Source: JASHVB01 sp036489395
GTDB taxonomy: Bacteria; Pseudomonadota; Alphaproteobacteria; Acetobacterales; Acetobacteraceae
NCBI GenBank assembly: GCA_036489395.1
Contig: DASXFW010000184.1
Coordinates: 16,525-80,524 of the forward strand
Length of the DNA stretch: 64,000 nucleotides
Direction of reading: 5' to 3'
Made by a program: the position numbers and the translations under genes. The notes under the pieces were generated by a model. It was not told the origin of the DNA and made no database searches. It worked only from the letters and a program-made list of their open reading frames with translations. Below, in pieces: positions 17,018 to 25,171 of the stretch (position 1 is its first letter; each line of letters begins with the position of its first letter).

Positions 17018-18760
17018 TTACCTTGCACGCGAACGCGCGGCGGATCGCTTACCGAGCGGCATTGCAGGTTCGGGTGACCGTCGTTGTTCCAAATGCGGCC
17101 GCGCATCCGCGTCGTCGTGCAGAAGCAGATGCCGCGGGGTCGGGCCCAGCAGATCCGGGACGATCATGGCCTGCCATTTGCGCGCGAATTGCCAACGGTT
17201 CAGCAGTGCCGCACCCTCGTGCTGCGGCAGATGACGGGATCCTTTGCCTTCCAGGTGCCACATGCGCAGGTCGTGCAGCCAGACTGGGCCGCCCGCTTGC
17301 AAGCTTCTCAGGCACAAATCGGCGTCCTCATCGCCACCGAACATGTAATCTTCGGAAAAGCCGCCCAGCTTTTCAAACCAGGGGCGATCGGCGGAAATGA
17401 ATGCACCGGAAACCGCCGGGACCGCCCGTGGCGTAGTGAACTGCGTCGCGCCGGCGGGAGCACCTCTGCCGATGTGTTCCACGCGGATCAGCGCCTGTTG
17501 TACAATGCCGGCCGGATCGACATGAATTCCAAGATCCGATTCGAACTGCAACCCGCCGTGCATCAGGGAGCCGTCGCCGTAATACAACGTCGTTCCGAAC
17601 AAGCGGGTCTGCTGCGTTGGCAGCGATGACAGCATGGCTGTGTGACGCTTCGCCCAATCGGCATCCTTGGGAAATACATCGGGGTGGATGAACAGCAGCC
17701 GGTCGCTTTGTGCGTACTGCACCGCGACGTCGTTGGCAGGACCGCACCCCGCGTTGCCTGGCAGATATACCAGGGTCTGCGCCAGGCCGTAGATGGCCTG
17801 CGCGATTCGCGCCTCTCGGCGCAGGCGTTCGACCAGTTCCGGGCTGTTGATGACGTAAATGAACTCGTAGTCTTCGATGCCCGGTCCGGCAGCATATGCG
17901 CAGGCTTGCAGGAACAAGAAATCGGCAATGCCCAGCAGCGGAACGACGATGGAGCCGCGGAAGCGCTTGCGTTGCGGACCGAAACGCTCTGCCGTGGCAC
18001 GTGTCGCGACAGCGTAGGACAGCGACCGGCCATAGGTCGCAAGTTGCTCGCCGGCGCCCTGGTCCAGGCCATTGAACGCCTCCATCACCCGATTGCCCCA
18101 ATATTCGCTGGACGCGAAATGGCTCATCACGTGGTCGCGTAGATCCGGATCGGACGACAGCGACGGCGCGCGGCGCAGATCGATGATCGCGCCACTGGTG
18201 AAACGAAGTTCGATGCGGCATTCGACACCGGCGACCATACCATGCGGGCGCCGCGGGTCCTCGGCGCCGCCGAACAACCAGAAGCCGTAGTGATAACGGG
18301 TGGAGGATGGCAGCACGCTGACGACGTCGTTGCGCCGCATTCGGGCGAAACGGCTCCATGTGCGGCGGGGTGCGCGGATCGCGCCGATACTGACGGAAAC
18401 CAGCGGATCATGGCGGTCGTCGCTCCAGCCGCTCAGGAACAACGCGCCGGAGTCGGACAGGATGAACGCGTCGATCTCGGAGCGTGGGCTGGGCGCCACC
18501 GGAACCGGCATGGCTGCGCGGTCCGCCGCCATCTGCCGCCCATATTCCGGCCGTTGCAGCCGTTGTTCCGCCCGGCCCGCGTGAAGGTAGTGCTCCAGGC
18601 CCGACCGCAGGTCGCCACGCTCGACCGCCTCGGCCACATCAGGATAGGCGCGAAGGTAGGTGTCTTCCTCGAAGCCGAGCTCAGCACCGGCCTCGCCCAC
18701 CGCCTCGGTGAACGTGTCGCGGCCGTACGGATCACGCGGCGCGCTTTTATCGTCAGGCAT
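17018..18760 (-). CDS. Glycosyltransferase family 2-like protein with N-terminal 'YPDV' module
   Basis: A 580-residue protein. Residues about 30-70 contain one unit of the kind repeated in the neighbouring plus-strand gene: YLRAYPDVAEAVERGD then LEHYLHAGRAEQRL. A beta-rich middle (about 100-230) precedes a GT-A type domain with GSIVVPLLGIADFLFLQACA, then EFIYVINSPELVERLRRE. Next come LLFIHPDVFPKDADW (metal/donor region) and GGFSEDYMFGGDEDADLCLR (the ED acceptor motif). It likely transfers sugars in exopolysaccharide or glycan assembly together with the GT4 gene 9 bases downstream. The shared repeat unit links it to the divergent gene at 18994. Confidence 0.82.
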   Translation of the reverse strand: MPDDKSAPRDPYGRDTFTEAVGEAGAELGFEEDTYLRAYPDVAEAVERGDLRSGLEHYLHAGRAEQRLQRPEYGRQMAADRAAMPVPVAPSPRSEIDAFILSDSGALFLSGWSDDRHDPLVSVSIGAIRAPRRTWSRFARMRRNDVVSVLPSSTRYHYGFWLFGGAEDPRRPHGMVAGVECRIELRFTSGAIIDLRRAPSLSSDPDLRDHVMSHFASSEYWGNRVMEAFNGLDQGAGEQLATYGRSLSYAVATRATAERFGPQRKRFRGSIVVPLLGIADFLFLQACAYAAGPGIEDYEFIYVINSPELVERLRREARIAQAIYGLAQTLVYLPGNAGCGPANDVAVQYAQSDRLLFIHPDVFPKDADWAKRHTAMLSSLPTQQTRLFGTTLYYGDGSLMHGGLQFESDLGIHVDPAGIVQQALIRVEHIGRGAPAGATQFTTPRAVPAVSGAFISADRPWFEKLGGFSEDYMFGGDEDADLCLRSLQAGGPVWLHDLRMWHLEGKGSRHLPQHEGAALLNRWQFARKWQAMIVPDLLGPTPRHLLLHDDADARPHLEQRRSPEPAMPLGKRSAARSRAR

Positions 18761-18993
18761 GGCGGTGCGCGGTCACGAAGCGGGCCTCGGTATTGGGTTT
18801 TTGATAATGGACGTTACCCCGCGCAGCATTGCCATCGCAAGCTGTTACAGCAATTTTCGTGATCTGTCTCAGCAGGCGCGGCACCCCGGCCCGGCGGCGC
18901 TTGCCGTGGCGGTCGCAGGATGGCTATGCAGCAGGTCATTTTGGGGCTGGCGGGTGCGAAGCGCCGTACCTGTGACCGGAGCGTGCAGGGGCG

Positions 18994-20592
18994 ATGGACG
19001 GTTCGCGCAGGCGCATCACTCTCGACGACGCTGCCGCGTGCGTCGGCGACCTGTTTTCCGAGGTACTGCTGCGGGAACCAACACCCGCGGAACACCGTCG
19101 CTGGGTGAACGCGCTGCGACGCGGCACCGCGCCCGCCACGATGCGCGTTGCGGTAATGGAATCCGAGGAATACCGGCAGCGCGACCCCGTCGCCAACCTG
19201 AAAGCCGCCATCCGCACCACGGGTTTGTTCGATGCGGCGTGGTACCGCGCGAACTACCGCGATGTCGCCGCCGCCGGCTTCGATCCGCTGGACCATTATT
19301 GCCGCCATGGATGGCTGGAACATCGCGCGCCGAACGCCTGTTTCGACGACGCGTGGTACCGCGCGCGAACCGGCATTTCCGCCGAAACCGGCGCCCTGCT
19401 CGATTACGCGCAGCGCGGCGAAGCATTGGGTATCCCGCCAGGCCCCAATTTTGATCCGGCCGCATACCGCGCCGCGCATGAACTGGATGTCGCAACCGGT
19501 GCGCTGGCGCATTTTCTCCAGCATCCCGAAGCGACAGCGCCTCCGGCCGTCGTCGCAACCCCGCGCGATTTGTTCGATGCCACCTGGTACCTTGCGACGT
19601 ACCGCGACGTCGCGTCCGCCGGGCATGATCCGTTCGACCACTATGCACGGCATGGACATCTGGAAGGCCGCGCACCGAACCGGTATTTCGATCCGGAGTG
19701 GTATCGTGATCATCGCGGCCTTGGTACGGATGCCGACCTGCTGGCGGATTACCTCGAGCATGGCGAACAGGCCGGCATCGCACCCGGGCCGCAATTCGAT
19801 CCGGCCTGGTATCGGGCAGCATACCGCCTGGACGGCACAGAGAACGCGCTGGCGCATTTCCTTCGGCATCGTGGCAGCGGCGACGTCGCACCTTGTCCGC
19901 GGCTTTGGTCGCTCACGCACCGGGCAGGAGCGGATGCGGATCCGTTCCTGCCGTTTCTCGCGCCAAAGGATGAGGTTGATGCCGCCGCCGCAGATATCGC
20001 CTTGCTCGCATGTTCTGGCTTGTTCGATGCCAACTTCTACCAGGTGACGAACGCAGATGTCTTCAGCGCGGGCATCGAGCCGCTGGCGCATTTTTGCGCC
20101 TTCGGCTGGAAGGAGAATCGCCAGCCGAATTTCTATTTCAACCTGGCCTGGTACAGCGCGACGAATCCGGACGTGCAACGGCTGCAGGTCAACCCGCTGG
20201 TGCATTATTGCCTGGTGGGCGAGGCCGCGGATCGCCGGCCGGTGGTGTATTTCGAACCGGGCTGGTACCGCCGGACCTACGGACTGGCAGCGGATGGGTC
20301 TCCGCTGGCGCATTACCTGGCGAACCGGCGGACGCAGAAATACTCGCCCAATTCTTTGTTCGATCCGGCCTGGTATATCGCGCATTGCGATGAAAAGCTG
20401 CACGCACGCCGGGACGTTTTCGCGCACTACCTTGTGGCCGGGATGCAAAAGGACGTGCCGCCATCGGCGCAGTTCGATGCGGCCGCATGGCGGCGGCGCA
20501 CGCGCGGCCGCGCGACGCGCCGGTTCCGCCACGGCCAATCGCCGGAGCGGGACAATCCGCTGGTAAGCTACATGCTCACACACTATCGGTAG
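18994..20592 (+). CDS. Tandem 'FDxxWY...HY' repeat protein (about eleven units)
   Basis: A 532-residue protein with no catalytic domain that I recognise. Residues 1-70 resemble a DUF4214-type segment (LFSEVLLREPTPAEHRRWV). The rest is about eleven units of about 38 residues with consensus F-D-x2-W-Y ... D-P-L-x-H-Y/F ... G-x2-E-x-R-x-P-N. Examples are LFDAAWYRANYRDVAAAGFD and LFDATWYLATYRDVASAGHD. Units 1-3 and 4-6 look like two copies of a triplet. A less regular linker (about residues 310-335) precedes units 7-11. The module is known from polysaccharide-associated proteins, but its function is unclear. One unit also occurs in the divergent glycosyltransferase at 17018-18760, which supports a role in glycan binding or scaffolding (inference). 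Earlier in-frame starts at 18660-18990 are less likely. Confidence 0.75.
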   Translation: MDGSRRRITLDDAAACVGDLFSEVLLREPTPAEHRRWVNALRRGTAPATMRVAVMESEEYRQRDPVANLKAAIRTTGLFDAAWYRANYRDVAAAGFDPLDHYCRHGWLEHRAPNACFDDAWYRARTGISAETGALLDYAQRGEALGIPPGPNFDPAAYRAAHELDVATGALAHFLQHPEATAPPAVVATPRDLFDATWYLATYRDVASAGHDPFDHYARHGHLEGRAPNRYFDPEWYRDHRGLGTDADLLADYLEHGEQAGIAPGPQFDPAWYRAAYRLDGTENALAHFLRHRGSGDVAPCPRLWSLTHRAGADADPFLPFLAPKDEVDAAAADIALLACSGLFDANFYQVTNADVFSAGIEPLAHFCAFGWKENRQPNFYFNLAWYSATNPDVQRLQVNPLVHYCLVGEAADRRPVVYFEPGWYRRTYGLAADGSPLAHYLANRRTQKYSPNSLFDPAWYIAHCDEKLHARRDVFAHYLVAGMQKDVPPSAQFDAAAWRRRTRGRATRRFRHGQSPERDNPLVSYMLTHYR

Positions 20593-20602
20593 CACGCACG
20601 TT

Positions 20603-20931
20603 GTCATTGCGAGTTCCCTACCGGCCTGGCGGCTGACCCGCGCGGGATGAAGCGGCAGCCTTCCGTCATTGCGAGGCCGCTTGGCCGAAGCAATCCCGTT
20701 CGCGATCGGCTGCTCGTGACCGGATTGCTTCGGCCCTGCGGCCTGACAAGAAACAAGATTCCCCCTCCCCTTGAGGGAGGGGTTGGGGGAGGGGTGCGTA
20801 CATCCACTGACCGCGGATGTACGCACCCCTCCCCAACCCCTCCCTCAAGGGGAGGGGAGACTTACGCTCCGGCCGACGCCGTTTCATCCGGCGCGGGTCA
20901 GCCGCCAGGCCGGTGGCCAACTCGCAATGAC
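20603..20931. repeat. Composite nested palindrome (B-A-C-B')
   Basis: A 329-base mosaic. Outer half-elements B (20603-20655, opening GTCATTGCGAGTTCCCTACC) and B' (20872-20931, ending GCCAACTCGCAATGAC) are inverted copies of each other. Inside lie a family A palindrome (20665-20747, right end shortened) and a family C palindrome (20761-20857). C starts CCCCCTCCCCTTGAGGGAGG and ends with its inverted copy. The B' end supplies the ATG at 20927 of the downstream gene. Confidence 0.9.
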
Positions 20932-22804
20932 AGACGACATATTGCTACCGCCGCAGTTCAATGGTCCGATCCCCTCCCCGCCTGCCCCACCATCCGGCGC
21001 ACCCATGCAAGACGCGATCACCGAAGAGCTTTTCCGCAACGCCATCGCCGCGCTCGGCGACGAGATGGTGCTGACGATCTATCGCACCGCCTATTCCGGC
21101 GTTCTGAAGAACATCATGGACTACAGCGCCGCGCTGTGCGACGCGCGCGGCCGGCTCGTGGCGCAAGGTCTCGCGCTGCCCGGCCACCTGTGCAGCATCC
21201 CCGTCGCGCTCCAGGCCGTGCTGCGCCATTTCGGCGACGACATCCACGAAGGCGACGTGCTGATCAACAACGATCCGTACGACGGCGGCATGCACCTGCC
21301 CGACATCTTCATCTTCAAGCCGTTGTTTGCGCCAGGGCCCGGTTCAACCCGGCCCATCGCCTATGCCGCGACGATCTGCCACCACACCGATGTCGGCGGC
21401 CGCGTGCCGGGCTCCAACGCGTCCGACAGCACGGAAATCTACGCCGAGGGCCTGCGCATTCCTCCGCTGAAACTTTACGAACGCGGCCAACCCAACACGA
21501 CATTGTTCCGCATCATCGACCGCAACGTGCGCCTGCCCAACCGCGTGCTGGGCGACATCCGCAGCCAGCTCGCCGCCTGCGAGATCGCCGCCCGCGGCAT
21601 GGTCGATCTCCTCGCGCGCTACGGTGCCGATAGTGTGCGCACGCTGATGGACGCGACGATGGACTATTCCGAACGCCTCACGCGCCATTGCCTGTCCGAA
21701 CTTCCCGACGGCGAGGCCAGCTTCACCGACTGGATCGACGACGACCAGATCGACGCCGGCAAGCCGATCAAGCTGGTCTGCACCGTACGCAAGCACGGCG
21801 AGAGCATGGAAGTGGACTGGACCGGCAGCGCGCCGCAGGTGAAAGGCGCGATCAACAACACCTGGAGCTACACCGCCGCGGCCAGCTTCACCGCGGTGAA
21901 GTCCGTGCTGTCGATCAACATGCCGAACAACGACGGCGTATTCCGCCCGATCAGCGTCATCGCGCCGGAAGGCACGATCATGCACGGCAAGCTGCCGGCC
22001 GCCTGCGCCGCCCGCGGGCTCACCGGCTTCCGCGCGGTCGATTGCGCATTCGGTGCGCTGGCGAAGTTATATCCCGACCGGGTCTATGCGTCGTCCGACG
22101 GCGGCAACACCGGCGTGACGATCGGCGGCTACGACAAGGCGCTGCGGCCATTCATCTATGTGGATTTCCTGTCGGGCTGCTGGGGCGGACGGCCGTGGGC
22201 GGACGGGCTCGATGGCAATACCTCGATGTTCGCCAACATGGCCAGCTTTTCCGTCGAAGTGATCGAGGCGGAGAACCCGCTGGAAGTTTTGGATTACGAA
22301 TTCGTCCCCGATACCGGTGGCGCCGGCAAATTCCGCGGCGGCATGTCGCAGCGCAAGACCTGGCGCATGCTGGCGGACGAAGGGATTCTGCAAGTGCGCG
22401 CCGATCGCCAGACGCACCGGCCGTATGGGCTGCAAGGTGGCGGTGCCGGCGCGGCCGGCCGCAACATGCTCGACCCGGGATTGCCCACCGAAGAGAAGCT
22501 GCACGGCAAACTGACGATGACGCTTCGGCGCGGCCAGGTCTTCCGCCACGAACTGCCGGGTGCGGGCGGCTGGGGCGACCCGCTGGAACGCGACCTCGCT
22601 TTGGTCGCAAAGGACCTGCGCGATGGGTTGGTGACGATCGACGCGGCGCTGCGCGATTACGGCGTGGTGGCCAGCGGCGATCCGCCGGCGATCGATGCGG
22701 CGGCCACCGCGGCATTGCGGCAGTCGCTCCGGACGGTGAACGCGAAACCGCTTGAATGTCATTGCGAATTGCCACCGGCCTGCGGGCCGACCCGCCCTGG
22801 ATGA
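20927..22804 (+). CDS. hyuB: Hydantoinase/oxoprolinase subunit B (second copy)
   Basis: A 625-residue HyuB paralogue. Family motifs are EMVLTIYRTAYSGVLKNIMD, LINNDPYDGGMHLPDIFIF, NRVLGDIRSQLAACEIAARG and the C-terminal VPDTGGAGKFRGGMSQRK. The ATG at 20927 lies in a palindromic repeat and opens a Pro-rich stretch. The ATG at 21005 (MQDAITEELFRNAIAALGDE) matches the usual family start, so the mature start may be there (599 residues). The C-terminus (LECHCELPPACGPTRPG) is also encoded by a repeat half-element. No hyuA lies next to it; the nearest suitable hyuA starts at 30013, beyond a signalling cluster. The substrate is unknown. Confidence 0.9.
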   Translation: MTDDILLPPQFNGPIPSPPAPPSGAPMQDAITEELFRNAIAALGDEMVLTIYRTAYSGVLKNIMDYSAALCDARGRLVAQGLALPGHLCSIPVALQAVLRHFGDDIHEGDVLINNDPYDGGMHLPDIFIFKPLFAPGPGSTRPIAYAATICHHTDVGGRVPGSNASDSTEIYAEGLRIPPLKLYERGQPNTTLFRIIDRNVRLPNRVLGDIRSQLAACEIAARGMVDLLARYGADSVRTLMDATMDYSERLTRHCLSELPDGEASFTDWIDDDQIDAGKPIKLVCTVRKHGESMEVDWTGSAPQVKGAINNTWSYTAAASFTAVKSVLSINMPNNDGVFRPISVIAPEGTIMHGKLPAACAARGLTGFRAVDCAFGALAKLYPDRVYASSDGGNTGVTIGGYDKALRPFIYVDFLSGCWGGRPWADGLDGNTSMFANMASFSVEVIEAENPLEVLDYEFVPDTGGAGKFRGGMSQRKTWRMLADEGILQVRADRQTHRPYGLQGGGAGAAGRNMLDPGLPTEEKLHGKLTMTLRRGQVFRHELPGAGGWGDPLERDLALVAKDLRDGLVTIDAALRDYGVVASGDPPAIDAAATAALRQSLRTVNAKPLECHCELPPACGPTRPG

Positions 22805-22904
22805 AACGGTCGGCGCCTCCTCGTCATGCCGACGAAGGTCGGCATCCACGCCTTTGCCAAGACGAGCACAGCGAGTCGTGGATGCCGACCTGCGTCGGCA
22901 TGAC
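22758..22904. repeat. Repeat half-element B plus family D palindrome
   Basis: GTCATTGCGAATTGCCACCG at 22758 starts a B half-element that runs to about 22815. Family D follows: GTCATGCCGACGAAGGTCGG at 22823 pairs with CGACCTGCGTCGGCATGAC ending at 22904. This family translates as MPTKVGIH. It sits between the hyuB 3' end, which it partly encodes, and the response regulator. Confidence 0.85.
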
Positions 22905-22915
22905 GTAGGGGCCGT

Positions 22916-23308
22916 TCACGCCGCCAGCAAACGCTCGACTTCGGCGATCAGATCCTCGCCGGAGACGGGCTTCTTCAGCACCGGCCCCAGCGCTTCGCGC
23001 TCCACCCCGGGAATGTCGTACCCAGTGATGTACAGCACCTTGATGCCGCGCCGCCGCATGCGCGCCATGCGGGACAGCGCCACTCCGTTGACCCGGCTCG
23101 GCATCACGATGTCGGTCACCAGAAGGTCGATCGGCGTGTCGCTCTCCAGCGCCTCAAGCGCCGGCTGGAAATGCGACATCACCTGCGCCGCGTATCCGGC
23201 TTTTTGCAGCAACCGCCCGATGGCAGAGCCGGAACCTTCATCGTCATCGACGACGAGAATGTGACCTCGCGGGCCCGCGCCGCCCGGCAGACGGGTACCT
23301 TCATTCAT
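22916..23308 (-). CDS. Single-domain response regulator
   Basis: A 130-residue receiver domain with no output domain. The start MNEGTRLPGG at 23308 has GGAGA about seven bases upstream, better than the ATG at 23344. The acidic pocket is ILVVDDDEG (D21-D23), the phosphoacceptor D66 lies in LLVTDIVMP, and the conserved Lys is in VLKKPVSGEDL. Threonine/tyrosine switch residues fall in VLYITGYD. It probably takes phosphate from, or drains, one of the hybrid kinases of the neighbouring cluster. It is divergent from rsbR, which starts 209 bases away. Confidence 0.9.
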   Translation of the reverse strand: MNEGTRLPGGAGPRGHILVVDDDEGSGSAIGRLLQKAGYAAQVMSHFQPALEALESDTPIDLLVTDIVMPSRVNGVALSRMARMRRRGIKVLYITGYDIPGVEREALGPVLKKPVSGEDLIAEVERLLAA

Positions 23309-23517
23309 GGCAAGGTCTCCAGGCACAGCGATCACCTCACGCAATTGCTATCACCTAGTGCGGCGAAATGCCGACGGCAAGTCCGAAATATTGCCTCCAG
23401 ACTATCCCCGTCGATTGGCGACCGATCCAGTGTGGTGTAGCTGTGTTTCTCCACATGCCCCGAAACGCCTGAAACTTCTCTCGGGAGAAATAACAATGCC
23501 TGTCAGGCTGGCTAATC
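23309..23517. promoter_or_regulatory. Divergent control region for the response regulator and the rsb cluster, with a leader ORF
   Basis: The region must hold promoters for both directions. No clear sigma70 or EcfG (GGAAC-N16/17-CGTT) promoter could be placed by eye. At 23496-23531 there is an 11-codon leader (MPVRLANHGSR) with a good GGGAG ribosome-binding site eight bases before its ATG. It overlaps the rsbR start, ending 14 bases after the rsbR ATG begins. The rsbR ATG itself has only a weak site, so translational coupling is likely. Confidence 0.45.
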
Positions 23518-24390
23518 ATGGATCAAGATAGCGTTATCTTTCCGCTGATCGACCAACACTTTGACCGGTTGCGCGACGATTGGCTCGCCTACCAGCGCCG
23601 CGACGGTGCCATTCGTGCCGGCCAGGATGCGCAGCGAGAGGCGGTGGACATGGCCGGGCGCTTCCTGAAGGAGTTGCGACGAGGCGCCCGCCAGGGGCGG
23701 ATCGACACGATTTCCGTGGCAGACTGGGCGCCGATGCGCGAGCTGCTGCAGGAAGTATCCACGGCCCGCGTCACCGAAGGTTTCACCCCGTCGCAAACCG
23801 CGAGTTTCGTATTCTCCCTGAAGGAGCCGGTGTTCGAGCTCCTGCGCCGCGAGGTCGGCAAGGACGCCGATGCGCTCGCACGGGAAACGCTGCTGATCTC
23901 GCGTCTGCTGGATGCCCTCGGTCTCTACACGTTCGAGTGCTACTCGCGCACCCGCGAAGAGATGATCGGCCGGCAGCAGCAGGAGCTGATGGAGCTGTCC
24001 ACGCCGGTGGTCGAGCTTTGGAAAGGCGTCCTCGCGTTGCCGCTGATCGGCACGCTGGACAGCCAGCGCACGCAGATCGTCATGGAGAACCTGCTGGAGC
24101 GCATCGTCGGCTCGGAAGCGGAAATCGCCATCATCGATATCACCGGCGTGCCCACCGTGGATACGCTGGTGGCGCAGCACCTGATCAAGACCGTGTCGGC
24201 TGCCCGCCTGATGGGCGCCGACTGCATCATCAGCGGCATCCGTCCGCAGATCGCACAGACCATCGTGCATCTGGGGTTGGAGCTGAACGTGGTCTCCAAG
24301 GCGACGATGGCCGACGCCTTCGCGCTGGCGCTGCGCCGCCTGGGACGCACGGTGGTCGAACGCAGCGCCGTCCGCGTGCAGGAGAAGTAG
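23518..24390 (+). CDS. rsbR: Stressosome protein RsbR (RsbRD N-domain plus STAS)
   Basis: A 290-residue stressosome subunit. Residues 1-150 form an all-helical RsbRD-type sensor domain (FPLIDQHFDRLRDDWLAY...). Residues about 163-280 are a STAS domain with TPVVELWKGVLALPLIGTLD and AIIDITGVPTVDTLVAQHLI. T209 in DITG corresponds to the regulatory threonine phosphorylated by RsbT in Bacillus RsbR. The non-haem N-domain does not reveal the signal. It builds a megadalton complex with RsbS that sequesters RsbT until stress. Followed after 5 bases by rsbS. Translation may be coupled to a short leader at 23496. Confidence 0.93.
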   Translation: MDQDSVIFPLIDQHFDRLRDDWLAYQRRDGAIRAGQDAQREAVDMAGRFLKELRRGARQGRIDTISVADWAPMRELLQEVSTARVTEGFTPSQTASFVFSLKEPVFELLRREVGKDADALARETLLISRLLDALGLYTFECYSRTREEMIGRQQQELMELSTPVVELWKGVLALPLIGTLDSQRTQIVMENLLERIVGSEAEIAIIDITGVPTVDTLVAQHLIKTVSAARLMGADCIISGIRPQIAQTIVHLGLELNVVSKATMADAFALALRRLGRTVVERSAVRVQEK

Positions 24391-24395
24391 GCGGC

Positions 24396-24785
24396 ATGGG
24401 CGACATCCCGATCCTGAAGATCGGCGATTGCCTGCTGGTTTCCATCCAGGTGGACATGCACGACCGCATGGCCATGGCGCTGCAGGACGATCTGACCTCG
24501 CGCATCGTGCAGACCCGTGCGCGGGGCGTGATGATCGATATTTCGGCGCTGGAGATTGTCGATTCGTTCATCGGCCGCATGTTGAACAGTATTGCGGCGA
24601 TGTCGCGGGTGCTGGATGCGGTGACCGTGGTGGTGGGAATGCGTCCGGCGGTGGCGATTACGCTCGTGGAACTAGGGCTTGGCCTCACCGGCGTGCAGAC
24701 CGCACTGAACGTGGACCGTGGATTGGCCATGATCCGCCGGATCATCGATGCCGATGAGCAGGCCGATGCAGATCGCGGCGGATGA
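24396..24785 (+). CDS. rsbS: Stressosome scaffold protein RsbS (STAS domain)
   Basis: A 129-residue single STAS-domain protein. It begins MGDIPILKIGDCLLVSIQVD and contains VMIDISALEIVDSFIGRML. The serine of DIS (S50) matches the RsbT phosphorylation site of Bacillus RsbS. It forms the core of the stressosome with RsbR. The C-terminus (DEQADADRGG) is acidic and overlaps the rsbT start by 38 bases. The gene order rsbR-rsbS-rsbT is the classic RST module. Confidence 0.93.
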   Translation: MGDIPILKIGDCLLVSIQVDMHDRMAMALQDDLTSRIVQTRARGVMIDISALEIVDSFIGRMLNSIAAMSRVLDAVTVVVGMRPAVAITLVELGLGLTGVQTALNVDRGLAMIRRIIDADEQADADRGG

Positions 24786-25170
24786 TTCGATGCCGGTGCG
24801 TACGTCCGAAGACGTCGTGCGGGTTCGCCAGGCGGTTCGTGCCCGCGCGGTTGCCGTCGGGTTCAGCCTGGTGGACCAGACCAAGATCGTCACCGCTGCA
24901 AGCGAAATCGCCCGCAACACCGTCGATTACGGCGGCGGCGGCACTGCCCGCATCGAAGTGTTGCACAACGGCATCCGCAAGGGCGTGCGACTGACGTTCA
25001 CCGACCAGGGCCCCGGCATCACTGACCTCGCGCGCGCTCTGACCGACGGCTACACCACCGGCAACGGCCTCGGCCTGGGATTGAGCGGCGCCAAGCGTCT
25101 GTGCAACGAATTCGCGATCCGTTCCGCACCAGGGCAGGGTACGGTGGTCACGATGGCGCGATGGAAATGA
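24748..25170 (+). CDS. rsbT: Serine/threonine switch kinase RsbT
   Basis: A 140-residue (or 134 from the ATG at 24766) GHKL-fold kinase. The N box is ASEIARNTVDYGGGG, the G1 box is FTDQGPGITD, and the G2 region is GNGLGLGLSGAKRL. RsbT phosphorylates RsbS and RsbR, is then released, and activates a partner. In Bacillus that partner is the phosphatase RsbU. No rsbU, rsbV, rsbW or sigma-B gene is in the window. The released RsbT more likely acts on the fused ATPase-phosphatase or the hybrid kinases downstream (inference). It overlaps rsbS by 38 bases, which supports coupled synthesis. Confidence 0.92.
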   Translation: MPMSRPMQIAADDSMPVRTSEDVVRVRQAVRARAVAVGFSLVDQTKIVTAASEIARNTVDYGGGGTARIEVLHNGIRKGVRLTFTDQGPGITDLARALTDGYTTGNGLGLGLSGAKRLCNEFAIRSAPGQGTVVTMARWK

Positions 25171-25171
25171 G

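Noticed and set aside
23345..23517. EcfG-type (general stress) promoter before rsbR
   Set aside because: No GGAAC element with a suitably spaced CGTT was found in the region.
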